64,000 bases of DNA from assembly GCF_002287375.1 (NCBI RefSeq), contig NZ_NPOA01000007.1, positions 186,001 through 250,000 of the forward strand, read 5' to 3'. The translations under genes and the position numbers were made by a program. Source of the DNA: Virgibacillus profundi (lineage in GTDB: Bacteria; Bacillota; Bacilli; Bacillales; Amphibacillaceae). This document shows positions 27,882 to 36,689 of this stretch, in pieces (positions within the stretch are counted from its first letter, which is position 1; each line of letters begins with the position of its first letter). The notes beneath the pieces were generated by a model. That model saw only the letters and a program-made list of their open reading frames with translations. It was not told the origin of the DNA and made no database searches.

Positions 27882-27965
27882 GTGAGTGGTAATTATGGCG
27901 GAGGATTTGCGTTGATAGTAGTACTGTTCATTCTATTAATTATTGTTGGTGCTGCTTGGATGTAA
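27882..27965 (+). CDS. YjcZ-like sporulation peptide
   Basis: A 27-residue peptide starting at GTG, with AAAGGAGG 9 bp upstream. It has the YjcZ/SscA family layout: a short Gly-rich start (SGNYGGGFALI) and one hydrophobic helix (VVLFILLIIVGAAWM). Members of this family are small spore-associated proteins; SscA is needed for spore coat assembly in B. subtilis. It is a plus-strand single gene between minus-strand scpA and ribT and ends before a strong terminator. Confidence 0.8.
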   Translation: MSGNYGGGFALIVVLFILLIIVGAAWM

Positions 27966-28026
27966 GCTGTAGTACTATTCTACAGTAGCTAATATGTGAA
28001 TATTATTAGCTATTTATAGTAAGAAG

Positions 28027-28057
28027 AAAGCCAGCCTCTGACAATGGGCTGGCTTTT
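28027..28057 (+). terminator. Terminator between the YjcZ-like gene and ribT
   Basis: A 10-bp stem AAAGCCAGCC (28027-28036) pairs with GGCTGGCTTT (28047-28056) and a T-run follows on the plus strand. The minus-strand tail is less T-rich, but it may also serve ribT. Confidence 0.85.
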
Positions 28058-28429
28058 TTATTCATTTTCCTGTGTGTCAGTTTCATCACATTTACTGTAA
28101 AATTGCTGTATTTCATCATTTGCACAAACAGCATATTTTTCTTTATATAGCCTATTCACTTCATTTACCATTTTCTTGCCAATCCCTTGACTGCGATGTG
28201 AAGGATTTACAGAAATATGCTGGACAACTGCATTAATATCATTTTCAATCCTTAATCCTATCGCACCTAATACATCTTCATCTTTCCACAAATAAAGATG
28301 CCAATTAGGGTTCGTTTCATATTCTTTTATTGTTTGAAGTAATTTTTTTACATCTTTTTTCTCTTCCGGCATAAAAGATAGTAATCCCATGGCTATTTTT
28401 TCTAAATTCTTTTTATAACGAATTAACAT
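28058..28429 (-). CDS. ribT: RibT, GNAT-family acetyltransferase
   Basis: A 123-residue protein with the RibT N-terminus MLIRYKKNLEKIAMGLLSFM and the acetyl-CoA loop ISVNPSHRSQGIGKKM of GNAT enzymes. In B. subtilis ribT is the last gene of the riboflavin operon. Here the other rib genes are absent from the flanks, so ribT stands alone between the YjcZ-like gene and an M50 protease. The substrate is unknown. Confidence 0.88.
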   Translation of the reverse strand: MLIRYKKNLEKIAMGLLSFMPEEKKDVKKLLQTIKEYETNPNWHLYLWKDEDVLGAIGLRIENDINAVVQHISVNPSHRSQGIGKKMVNEVNRLYKEKYAVCANDEIQQFYSKCDETDTQENE

Positions 28430-28628
28430 AGATACCCCTCATTAACAAAATAACTTACAATCTCATTAAGTAATATGGTGGTTAGAGTTTGTTTTGTATA
28501 TATATTTATGCATTATTACTCTGCTTTGTCAAATTCTGATTCCAAATTGCTCTATCATCCAGCATTAACAATATTTATATAAATCATACTACTATTAATC
28601 CCGGAATTTTAAAAGTTATTTTTGATAA

Positions 28629-29096
28629 TTACTTTAACATCCTTTTTAAAGTATGGACAGCCTCTTTAAAAATTGTATAGCCATCCGTTTTCTTTTCTTT
28701 AATTTTAAATGGGATAATATTTGCAAAGGCAAGCCATAAATTAAACAAGAAAAGTAAATGCAAAAAATTATTCGGGTAAATGAAATAGGCTAAATAAACC
28801 AAAAACGCAAATACAGCATTTGTTATCGGACCTGAAATTGAAATCCATACAATTTCAGACGACTTATATGGAATGTTCCTTTCACTTTTAGCTAAACCGC
28901 CTAAAAAGAAAATAGCATTAATAGTTATTTGAATTTTCCCCAGAAAAATTGTACTTATTTTATTGCCGAGACCAATTGATAATGTAATTTGATCAGCATT
29001 GACGGTGCGAGCCGCAATAGCATGACCTAGTTCATGCAAAAAGATACTAAAGGGAGCTGCTATCGTAATAAGGAAAACCAGCAAATATATATCCAT
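28629..29096 (-). CDS. Small M50-type (site-2 protease-like) membrane metalloprotease
   Basis: A 155-residue protein with four or so membrane helices. HELGH at residues 21-25 in the first helix is the zinc motif. A C-terminal DG (KKTDGYTIF) matches the second metal motif of M50 proteases. It is much shorter than RseP or SpoIVFB and has no PDZ or CBS domain. The substrate is unknown. I chose the ATG at 29096 with AAGGAAG 6 bp upstream. It follows ppiB. The 199-bp gap on its other side shows no gene. Confidence 0.72.
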   Translation of the reverse strand: MDIYLLVFLITIAAPFSIFLHELGHAIAARTVNADQITLSIGLGNKISTIFLGKIQITINAIFFLGGLAKSERNIPYKSSEIVWISISGPITNAVFAFLVYLAYFIYPNNFLHLLFLFNLWLAFANIIPFKIKEKKTDGYTIFKEAVHTLKRMLK

Positions 29097-29143
29097 CAAT
29101 TACTTCCTTAAAATTTACCTGGATCAGTTCCAGGTTCATGCAA

Positions 29144-29581
29144 TTATTCTGAAGCTATCTTCATTTCTTTCATTACATCACCATTATTCATTTCTTTTGC
29201 ATATTCAATACCTGATGTAACTTTTCCAAAGACCGTATGAACACCATTTAAATGTGGCTGTGGTTCATGAACAATAAAGAATTGACAGCTTCCAGTATCT
29301 TTACCAGCATGTGCCATAGAGAGTGAACCTTCTTCATGTTTATGAGGATTTCCTTCTGTTTCACATTTAATTGTATATCCAGCTGATCCAGTACCATTTC
29401 CTACTGGACAACCACCTTGACTAACAAATCCTGGAATTACCCGATGAAAGGCTAGTCCATCATAGAAATTCTCATTTGCCAGTTTTTCAAAATTTGCTAC
29501 TGTATTCGGTGCTTCCTCAGGATAAAGTTCAAACTCAATTTTATTACCATTTTCCATTACTATATAACCTGTTTTAGTCAT
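29144..29581 (-). CDS. ppiB: Peptidyl-prolyl cis-trans isomerase B (cyclophilin)
   Basis: A 145-residue cytoplasmic cyclophilin with the active-site stretch [13 protein letters not shown] and GSCQFFIV. It speeds proline isomerisation during folding. It lies next to lysA, as in related bacilli. The start at 29581 is preceded by GGAGGGAATC. Confidence 0.95.
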   Translation of the reverse strand: MTKTGYIVMENGNKIEFELYPEEAPNTVANFEKLANENFYDGLAFHRVIPGFVSQGGCPVGNGTGSAGYTIKCETEGNPHKHEEGSLSMAHAGKDTGSCQFFIVHEPQPHLNGVHTVFGKVTSGIEYAKEMNNGDVMKEMKIASE

Positions 29582-29670
29582 TATTAGATTCCCTCCAGAA
29601 TTTGATTTAGATCATTGTATATTTTAACACTAAATTATTACATTTAAAAGATTTCATTACTTTTCATTTA

Positions 29671-30978
29671 TTATTCATAGGATAAATCGTTTGTAACAAC
29701 ATCCTGATAAGTCTCTCTTTTTACTACTAATTTGTCTTCACCTTTTTCAACAAATACAACCGCTGCATTCGGAAAACGATTATAATGATTGGCCATGGAA
29801 TAACCGTACGCCCCCGTTGAAAATACTGCCAGAATATCACCATGATCAACATGTGGAACGGGTAGATCCCAAATAAGCATATCACCGGATTCACAGCATT
29901 TACCTGCGATTGAAACTTCATTTGTTACAGGATCCATTGCTTTATTAGCCAAAACCGCTTCATATTCAGCCTGATATAGTGCCGGTCTTAAATTATCAGT
30001 CATTCCACCATCAACCGAAACATATTTACGAATGCCGGGTATATCTTTCATGGAGCCGATTGTATATAGCGTAATTCCTGCATTTCCTGCGATTGATCTG
30101 CCTGGTTCAATCCATATCTCGGGCATTGGTATATTCAACTCTTCTACATGTTGTTGAACTGCCTGCACCAGGGCCTCTGCGTAGGATTGGTATGGGGCAG
30201 GAGAATCTTCTTTCGTATAACGAATACCAAATCCTCCTCCAAGATTTAATACTTCAGGTGTATAACCAAATAATTTATTCCATTTGGAAATCTCTTCAAA
30301 TAATACACTTGTTGCTTTTATAAAACGATCTGTTTCAAAAATTTGTGAACCAATATGACAATGTAACCCTTTAAAACGAATCGATTTATGATTATGCAAT
30401 AGTTTAAACGCTTCATCAGCCTGTCCATTTTGAAGATTAAAACCAAATTTGGAATCTTCATTTCCGGTCATAATGTATTGATGTGTTTTTGATTCAATAC
30501 CGGGTGTGACACGCATGAGAACATCTATTTCTTTATTATGTTCTTCTAAAATTCCGGTGATAAGATCTATTTCATAAAAATTATCAACAACAATACAGCC
30601 TATATTATGTTCAATAGCCATTGATAGTTCACGTGAGCTTTTATTATTACCATGCAAATGAATTCTTTCTTTTGGAAAACCAGCTTGTAGTGCAGTGTAT
30701 AATTCTCCTTCTGAAACTACATCCAAACATAATCCTTCCTGCTTAACTACCTGAAGCATTGCAATCGAAGAAAATGCTTTACTGGCATAGGCCACCCTGG
30801 CTTTTACACCTAAATCGTCAAACGTATTTACAAAAGCTCTGCAATTATCCCGTATAATAGAAACATCATATACGTATAACGGTGTACCATATTTTTCAGC
30901 TAATATGGTGGTATCAAGCCCGCCAATTTCCAAATGGCCCTGTTTGTTTACTTGAAACGGATGATTGTCTATTAACAT
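29671..30978 (-). CDS. lysA: Diaminopimelate decarboxylase LysA
   Basis: A 435-residue PLP-dependent fold-III decarboxylase that makes L-lysine from meso-diaminopimelate. PLP lysine is Lys67 (YASKAF). Other motifs are GGGFGIRY, EPGRSIAG and the active-site CCESGD. It follows spoVAF, conserved with B. subtilis, where lysine and dipicolinate pathways share intermediates. No lysine riboswitch is seen upstream; the gap to spoVAF is under 100 bp and holds the spoVAF terminator. Confidence 0.95.
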   Translation of the reverse strand: MLIDNHPFQVNKQGHLEIGGLDTTILAEKYGTPLYVYDVSIIRDNCRAFVNTFDDLGVKARVAYASKAFSSIAMLQVVKQEGLCLDVVSEGELYTALQAGFPKERIHLHGNNKSSRELSMAIEHNIGCIVVDNFYEIDLITGILEEHNKEIDVLMRVTPGIESKTHQYIMTGNEDSKFGFNLQNGQADEAFKLLHNHKSIRFKGLHCHIGSQIFETDRFIKATSVLFEEISKWNKLFGYTPEVLNLGGGFGIRYTKEDSPAPYQSYAEALVQAVQQHVEELNIPMPEIWIEPGRSIAGNAGITLYTIGSMKDIPGIRKYVSVDGGMTDNLRPALYQAEYEAVLANKAMDPVTNEVSIAGKCCESGDMLIWDLPVPHVDHGDILAVFSTGAYGYSMANHYNRFPNAAVVFVEKGEDKLVVKRETYQDVVTNDLSYE

Positions 30979-31048
30979 ATCTATTTACCCCGATTCCCTT
31001 CAAAAATATAAAATGATACAAAAACTTTATCATATTAAAGGAAAAAAC

Positions 31049-31080
31049 AAAAGAGCTAACAATTCTAAGTTAGCTCTTTT
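31049..31080 (-). terminator. Intrinsic terminator of spoVAF
   Basis: A 12-bp perfect stem AAAAGAGCTAAC (31049-31060) pairs with 31069-31080, overlapping the spoVAF stop. The minus-strand T-run is present. Confidence 0.82.
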
Positions 31081-32551
31081 CTATTGGTTGACGATAATTG
31101 TTTTTCGGGTGGACAATACTTGGTCTTGTATTTGCAAATGGAACTGGAATGCGGAATATGATATGGAGTATAGCTTTCGCATTAAACGGTATGAATGGCC
31201 ATAGATAAGGTGTTTTTAAAGACCTTAAATTTACTAAATAGAGGGTATGAATCACAATACCAATAATAAATCCATTTAATAAAAAAATACCTGTTAACAA
31301 CACGAACAATAAATTTATTAATTTATTTGCTACACTTAATTCATAGCTGGGAGTCACATATGCTCCAATCGCACTGACGGCAACATATAATATTACCTCA
31401 GGGGTAAACATACCCACATCAATTGCTATTTGCCCTATCAATACAGCTGCTATAAGTCCCATAGCAGTAGATAGCGGAGTTGGTGTATGAATTGCTGCCA
31501 TACGCAGAAACTCTATTCCTAAACTTGCCATAATTATTTGAACGGTTATCGGAATATTTCCCTCATCATTCGGGCCAATAAATGACAGTTCTTTAGGAAG
31601 CAAAGTCGGATCCAAAACAAATAACAACCATAATGGCAATAGATACATCGATGCAAATACAGCAATAAATCTGATCCATCTCACAAATGTTCCGATTGCA
31701 GGAGATTGACGATATTCTTCTGCATGCTGCAAATGATGAAAAAATGTTGTCGGCAAAATAATCGCACTTGGGGATGTATCCACAATAATGAGTACATGAC
31801 CTTCCAATAAGTGACTTGCAGCTACATCAGGTCTTTCAGTATATCTTACTAAAGGATATGGATTCCATTTAGATTCTATAATAAATTCCTCAACTGTTTT
31901 ATCCGCCATCGAAATTCCATCAATTTCAATATCATTAATTTTCTTTTTTATTAAATCGATAAGTCCATCATCGGCAACATCCTGCAGATAACTAATACAA
32001 ATATCCGTTTTAGAGCGCTCGCCAACCTTTAACATTTCATTTCTCAGCCTTGCATCCCTGATTCTTCTTCTTGTTAAGGCAGAATTTTCTACGACATTTT
32101 CAGTATATCCATCTCTTGAACCACGAACGACTCTTTCTGTATCCGGCTCATCCGGAGTTCTTCCAGGGTAACTCCGTACATCAATTACAAGTGCATGTTT
32201 TTCCCCGTTTACGAATAGGACGATTAAACCTGACAGCATTTGGTCTACTGCTTCGTCCATTGTTTCGATGGGTGTTACCTGCTGATGGACTAAACGATTC
32301 TTAATTATTTCATAAACCTTTTTTGAATTGCTCTCCGTATCATTGATACTCACCAGTTTACTTAAAAGTTCAGAAATAATTAATGAATCACATAAACCCG
32401 TCACATAATAGATTTGTATTTCTTTCTTAAGAATGATGAGTTCTCTAAATCCGAGATCAAATGAAACGTCAACACCTATTCTTTCTCTCATATAGGCTTC
32501 ATTATTTTTTATAGTTGGAGATATAAGACTTTTATTATCTTTTTGTTTCAT
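31070..32551 (-). CDS. spoVAF: Stage V sporulation protein AF (GerA family)
   Basis: A 493-residue protein related to the A subunit of germinant receptors. A hydrophilic N-terminal half (RGSRDGYTENVVENSALTRRRIRD is typical) is followed by four or five membrane helices from about residue 290. In B. subtilis SpoVAF is the last product of the heptacistronic spoVA operon and helps amplify dipicolinate release. Here it follows spoVAB directly. The ribosome site is AAGGTGG upstream of 32551. Confidence 0.93.
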   Translation of the reverse strand: MKQKDNKSLISPTIKNNEAYMRERIGVDVSFDLGFRELIILKKEIQIYYVTGLCDSLIISELLSKLVSINDTESNSKKVYEIIKNRLVHQQVTPIETMDEAVDQMLSGLIVLFVNGEKHALVIDVRSYPGRTPDEPDTERVVRGSRDGYTENVVENSALTRRRIRDARLRNEMLKVGERSKTDICISYLQDVADDGLIDLIKKKINDIEIDGISMADKTVEEFIIESKWNPYPLVRYTERPDVAASHLLEGHVLIIVDTSPSAIILPTTFFHHLQHAEEYRQSPAIGTFVRWIRFIAVFASMYLLPLWLLFVLDPTLLPKELSFIGPNDEGNIPITVQIIMASLGIEFLRMAAIHTPTPLSTAMGLIAAVLIGQIAIDVGMFTPEVILYVAVSAIGAYVTPSYELSVANKLINLLFVLLTGIFLLNGFIIGIVIHTLYLVNLRSLKTPYLWPFIPFNAKAILHIIFRIPVPFANTRPSIVHPKNNYRQPIEKS

Positions 32552-32580
32552 TATTTACAATCCACCTTCATGTTGCGGAA

Positions 32581-33009
32581 TTACTTAACAAATATCGTCC
32601 ACTGAAATATTGAACCTGCGATCTTACCAAAAACAATCGCCATAAGTAACCACAGGATATGTTGGTCTATTCCCAGCCGCTTATTTAATATCGGGAAAAC
32701 ATTCAACACCTCAGTTAATGCCGCAGCAAGCATCCCGTTAAATATTCCGTGCAGCAATCCCCAAAAAGCAAGTAGAATCATTGGTTGCTCCCAGGTTATA
32801 TTTGTAAAAGACAGATAGGTTCCAAATAATATCCCAAAAATGACGCATCCAATATAAACTTTTAATAATTTTTCCGATTTACTTAGTTGAATTAAACGTG
32901 GAATAATTCCCAAAACGGTCAGAAATGCAACAAACCCAGCTCCAACAGCAAGACCTCCTGAAAACCCAATAATAATCTGTATTAAATTAAAGAGGAGGCT
33001 TTGTATCAT
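32581..33009 (-). CDS. spoVAB: Stage V sporulation protein AB
   Basis: A 142-residue membrane protein with about four helices. GFSGGLAVGAGFVAFLTVLG is the SpoVAB signature. It overlaps spoVAA by 23 bp. In the classic operon spoVAC, AD, AEb and AEa follow; here spoVAF comes after only 29 bp. Confidence 0.92.
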   Translation of the reverse strand: MIQSLLFNLIQIIIGFSGGLAVGAGFVAFLTVLGIIPRLIQLSKSEKLLKVYIGCVIFGILFGTYLSFTNITWEQPMILLAFWGLLHGIFNGMLAAALTEVLNVFPILNKRLGIDQHILWLLMAIVFGKIAGSIFQWTIFVK

Positions 33010-33604
33010 TTAATTCATTTTCATAGTAATTTACATAATTATCAAGATCCTGCTGGTAATTAAAAATCTCTACTTCCAATGGGCTTGGCTCTTCATTAAT
33101 CCGCTTATTAAACCAATGGTTAAAAAATAACAACATCCCCATCCCCAGACCAATTGAATATGGAATTTGAATCCACAGAGGGAATTCATTTTGCTTGCCT
33201 GTAAGTATATAATGCAGTTTTTGTTGAACTTCCTGCATGCTGACGTCATAATGAAAATTCATAATAGTCATTGCCGCCCCAACAAATAATAAAACCCAAA
33301 CTGCTGACACTAACAAAATAGCTGGTTTCTTATTATTTTTTTTAATTCGTATGATCGTTTGAGTTGGTCCAATCAGCTGTATTTCTATATTTTTGTATAT
33401 GCTGTTTAAATGATCAAGGATTAAAAAACTGTCAATGATAACAATATTTTTATCCTTTTTTGTGATTCTATAAATCGGAATACTTTCTAATTTTTCCTTA
33501 CTTACTGCAGTAGTTGATATATAAGCAATATCTTTTAATTGAACCTCTTGCATTGAGGATAATTCCAGATTTTTTTTCATTCGCAAATAAATAATGTCTC
33601 CCAC
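32987..33604 (-). CDS. spoVAA: Stage V sporulation protein AA
   Basis: A 205-residue protein with a soluble N-terminal domain (residues 1-95, including DIIYLRMKKN and KDKNIVIIDSFLIL) and two membrane helices (about 98-118 and 145-165). It starts with GTG at 33604, because AGAGGATG stands upstream and the N-terminus then aligns with the family pattern IYIRLR. It is the first gene of the reduced spoVA set and follows sigF, whose terminator separates them. A SigG promoter is expected in the 33605-33690 gap but I could not identify one. Confidence 0.88.
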   Translation of the reverse strand: MGDIIYLRMKKNLELSSMQEVQLKDIAYISTTAVSKEKLESIPIYRITKKDKNIVIIDSFLILDHLNSIYKNIEIQLIGPTQTIIRIKKNNKKPAILLVSAVWVLLFVGAAMTIMNFHYDVSMQEVQQKLHYILTGKQNEFPLWIQIPYSIGLGMGMLLFFNHWFNKRINEEPSPLEVEIFNYQQDLDNYVNYYENELNDTKPPL

Positions 33605-33690
33605 TATATATCATCCTCTTAGTTGTTGTTTGAATAGGTGATCATTTGTTATAGAAATAGTATTTGCCAGAACTATGATTATTATGACGA

Positions 33691-33720
33691 AAAAAAATCA
33701 TCACAGCTACGTGATGATTT
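33691..33720 (-). terminator. Intrinsic terminator of sigF
   Basis: AAATCATCAC (33695-33704) pairs with 33711-33720; a run of eight T residues follows on the minus strand. Confidence 0.9.
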
Positions 33721-33727
33721 AATCATT

Positions 33728-34483
33728 TCATGAATCCATATTCATCTTCATGTCATGTAATATCTTTTTTTCAAGTCTTGATACCTGCACCTGTGATATT
33801 CCAAGTCTTTCCGCAACTTCTGACTGGGTTTGGTCTTTATAATAGCGTAAGTAGACTATTAATCGTTCACGTTCATTTAAACCTCTGATTGCCTCTTGTA
33901 AGGTCAGTTTGTCAAACCATTTCGTATCGTGTTCAGCGATTTGATCCAGTAGTGTAATCGGGTCACCATCATTTTCAAAAACTGTTTCATGAATGGAATG
34001 CGGTGATTTTGCTGCTTCCTGTGCATGAACTACTTCTTCAGGAGAAATTTCCAATGCTTCAGCAATTTCATTTACTGTGGGAGACCTCCCATGCTGTTTG
34101 GTTAACTCATCTTTCTTTTTACGAATTTTATTCCCTGCTTCTTTTAAAGAACGACTTACTTTCACACTTCCGTCATCCCTTATAAATCGCTGAATCTCCC
34201 CAATAATCATCGGAACAGCATATGTTGAGAAACGAACATCATAGGAAAGATCAAATTTATCAATCGATTTTATTAAACCGATACTTCCAATTTGGAATAA
34301 ATCATCAGGATCATATCCCCTGTTGATAAAGCGCTGTACAACAGACCATACTAGACGAATGTTTTTTTCAACTAATTGATCCCTGGCTTCTTTATCCCCC
34401 TGTTGACTCCTAAGAATATAATCTTTTACCTGTTCATCCGTTAAAGCGTTTTTTCGTTTCGTCTTTTTAACATTTACATCCAT
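33728..34483 (-). CDS. sigF: RNA polymerase sigma factor SigF (SpoIIAC)
   Basis: The first forespore-specific sigma factor, 251 residues. Region 2 contains DLFQIGSIGLIKSIDKFD and region 4 ends AERLGISQVQVSRLEKKIL. SpoIIAB holds it inactive until SpoIIAA is dephosphorylated. I chose the ATG at 34483 with AGGG 7 bp upstream; the ATG at 34489 abuts the ribosome site. Third gene of the spoIIA operon. Confidence 0.96.
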   Translation of the reverse strand: MDVNVKKTKRKNALTDEQVKDYILRSQQGDKEARDQLVEKNIRLVWSVVQRFINRGYDPDDLFQIGSIGLIKSIDKFDLSYDVRFSTYAVPMIIGEIQRFIRDDGSVKVSRSLKEAGNKIRKKKDELTKQHGRSPTVNEIAEALEISPEEVVHAQEAAKSPHSIHETVFENDGDPITLLDQIAEHDTKWFDKLTLQEAIRGLNERERLIVYLRYYKDQTQSEVAERLGISQVQVSRLEKKILHDMKMNMDS

Positions 34484-34491
34484 AGGCATCC

Positions 34492-34932
34492 CTATTTACT
34501 AACCGTTTTACTTTTCATTAGTTGCTTCGTCATGAAAACTGTTGTTCCTTTACCAGGGGTAGAAATAACTTCAACGGAATCCATAAAATTTTCAATGATT
34601 GTAAAACCCATTCCGGACCTTTCCAATTCCGGTTTGGATGTATACAGTGGTTGCAACGCTTCATCAATGTCACCAATACCAATGCCATTATCTTTAATTG
34701 TTAATTCGATTTCCCCGTCATATATGACGCAATTAATAGAGATTTTATGATGTGCTTCGTTATTATACCCATGAATAATGGAATTTGTTACTGCCTCTGA
34801 AACTACCGTTTTAATTTCCGTTAACTCATCCATTGTTGGATCCAATTGTGTAATAAAGGCCCCAACAGTTACTCTTGCAAAAGCTTCATTTTCACTGACA
34901 CTTGAAAATTCTACAAACATTTCATTCCTCAT
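34492..34932 (-). CDS. spoIIAB: Anti-sigma F factor and serine kinase SpoIIAB
   Basis: A 146-residue GHKL kinase. The N-box [13 protein letters not shown]1 DNGIGIGD and G2 [10 protein letters not shown] form the ATP site. It binds SigF and phosphorylates SpoIIAA on serine. It overlaps spoIIAA by 4 bp (ATGA) and ends 8 bp before sigF. Confidence 0.97.
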   Translation of the reverse strand: MRNEMFVEFSSVSENEAFARVTVGAFITQLDPTMDELTEIKTVVSEAVTNSIIHGYNNEAHHKISINCVIYDGEIELTIKDNGIGIGDIDEALQPLYTSKPELERSGMGFTIIENFMDSVEVISTPGKGTTVFMTKQLMKSKTVSK

Positions 34933-35282
34933 GAAGCCACCCCCAATGATTCTAATGCAAATTCCTCGTTCTCCTCTAAACGCACAATTTTAAACAACCC
35001 TGACATTTCAAATAAACGTTTAATTGGCGGAGAGATGGAGCATACAACCATCTCTCCACCAAGCTGCAATACTTCTTTATATCTGCCCAGTATCACACCA
35101 AGGCCGGAGCTATCCATAAAGGTTACAAATTCCAAATTTAAAATTACATGCTTTACTGAATTTGTATAGATGAGATCCTTCCATTTATTTCTTAGTGCCT
35201 CTGCCTCATGATGGTCCAGCTCTCCGGACAATCTTACAATCAATACATCTTCTTTAATATCAAACATTGAATTTAATCCCAT
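34929..35282 (-). CDS. spoIIAA: Anti-anti-sigma factor SpoIIAA
   Basis: A 117-residue STAS protein. Ser58 in [13 protein letters not shown] is the phosphorylation site by comparison with B. subtilis. When unphosphorylated it displaces SigF from SpoIIAB. The start ATG at 35282 has GAGGAGG upstream. A good SigH-type promoter lies just upstream. Confidence 0.97.
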   Translation of the reverse strand: MGLNSMFDIKEDVLIVRLSGELDHHEAEALRNKWKDLIYTNSVKHVILNLEFVTFMDSSGLGVILGRYKEVLQLGGEMVVCSISPPIKRLFEMSGLFKIVRLEENEEFALESLGVAS

Positions 35283-35314
35283 TTCCTTACCTCCTCATTT
35301 TACTCTGTAAGTTC

Positions 35315-35344
35315 TCTTTCTTTATGAAGGGGGTTAATTCCTGC
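35315..35344 (-). promoter_or_regulatory. SigH-type promoter of the spoIIA operon
   Basis: On the minus strand GCAGGAATT (35336-35344) matches the SigH -35 consensus RNAGGAWWW exactly. After 12 bp AAAGAAAGA (35315-35323) approximates -10 RNNGAATWW. B. subtilis spoIIA is a known SigH target. Confidence 0.6.
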
Positions 35345-35386
35345 TATATGACAAAAGAAGAAGAAATCCATCTAAATTAGAAGAAA

Positions 35387-36571
35387 TTATCTGGATTTCA
35401 CCAATTTCTGCAAGGATCTTTTAAATAATGTAAAATAGCTTGCCTTTTCAATGTTCTGTTCAACTGTTAGAGGGGTTTCGGATAAAACTTCCTCCCCATT
35501 TTTTACAATTAATTTTCCAACCTGGTCTCCTCTTTTTAATGGAAGATCAATCTCCTTATTCAGGTGAACCTCCGTATTTATATTTTCAGTACTCTCCCCT
35601 TTTCCATGAATCACACTAATTGATTGTGATGCTACAATATCAATGTTTTTATTCTCTGCTTTTAATAGTTGTAAATTGGTAATAATTTGATCTTTTTCAA
35701 ATAATTTTTTTGTATCAAACTGGTTAAATGCATAATCTAGCATTTGTGATACCGTGGCATTTCGTTCTTTCGTAGTTTCTGCTCCCATTACAACTGCAAT
35801 GACACGCATGTCATTCTTTTTAGCTGTAGCAGTTAAACAATATTTAGCTTCATTTGTAAAACCTGTTTTTAAACCATCCACTCCAGGATAGAATTTAACC
35901 AATTTATTCGTATTTACTAACCAAAATTCATTCTTTTCACCTTTTCGCAGGTAATCTTCATAAATTGATGTGTATTCTGTTATAGTTTCGTATTTTAATA
36001 ATTCTTTCGCAATTATTGCCATATCATATGCTGTACTGTAATGATCCTCAGCAGGTAAACCTGTAGAATTTTGAAATTTAGTATTTTTTAAATTTAATTC
36101 CTTTACTTTATCGTTCATTTTAGTAACGAAAGCATCTTCACTTCCAGCTATTCGTTCTGCCAATGCTACACTTGCATCATTTCCTGAAGCAATTGCAACT
36201 CCCTTTAATAGGTCTTCAACTGACATTTCTTCACCTGCTTCAAGAAACACCTGTGAACCTCCCATGGAAGCAGCACGTTCGCTTACACGAATTATTTCAT
36301 CATATTTTAAATTGCCTTGATCCAATGCCTCCATTATTAATAGAAGTGTCATAACCTTCGTCATGCTTGCAGGTGGAAGCTTCTCATTCGCATTTTTATC
36401 AAAAAGCAATTTTCCCGTATCACGTTCAATTAGAATAGCTGATTTTGCATTAGGCGCAAGGCTTAAATTTCCATCAGAATTATCTGTGCTTTTTTCTTCA
36501 CCAAATACTGGTATAACTGAAATAAAAAGCATAGAAATGACGATGCTAAAAATTAACACATACTTTTTCAT
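35387..36571 (-). CDS. dacF: D-alanyl-D-alanine carboxypeptidase DacF
   Basis: A 394-residue penicillin-binding protein with a signal peptide (cleavage near VFG). Active-site motifs are SMTK with Ser69 and Lys72, SGN at 129-131 and KTG in GLKTGF. DacF acts in the forespore on cortex cross-linking. I chose the ATG at 36571 with GGAGGTAAA upstream. It precedes spoIIAA as in B. subtilis, and a SigF-like promoter is visible. Confidence 0.94.
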   Translation of the reverse strand: MKKYVLIFSIVISMLFISVIPVFGEEKSTDNSDGNLSLAPNAKSAILIERDTGKLLFDKNANEKLPPASMTKVMTLLLIMEALDQGNLKYDEIIRVSERAASMGGSQVFLEAGEEMSVEDLLKGVAIASGNDASVALAERIAGSEDAFVTKMNDKVKELNLKNTKFQNSTGLPAEDHYSTAYDMAIIAKELLKYETITEYTSIYEDYLRKGEKNEFWLVNTNKLVKFYPGVDGLKTGFTNEAKYCLTATAKKNDMRVIAVVMGAETTKERNATVSQMLDYAFNQFDTKKLFEKDQIITNLQLLKAENKNIDIVASQSISVIHGKGESTENINTEVHLNKEIDLPLKRGDQVGKLIVKNGEEVLSETPLTVEQNIEKASYFTLFKRSLQKLVKSR

Positions 36572-36600
36572 AGTTTTACCTCCAACAATCAATATAATTC

Positions 36601-36630
36601 TAGGGTTACCGAAACTGGTATTTTTTATAC
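36601..36630 (-). promoter_or_regulatory. SigF-type promoter of dacF
   Basis: On the minus strand GTATA (36626-36630), 15 bp, then GGTAACCCTA (36601-36610). This fits the SigF pattern GYATA-N15-GGNRANANTW with one mismatch. B. subtilis dacF is transcribed by SigF. Confidence 0.55.
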
Positions 36631-36689
36631 GGAATAAACGCCCAAATAATCAAAAAGGCTGTTTTCGAAAAGGTTATTGTTTTTGGCAT

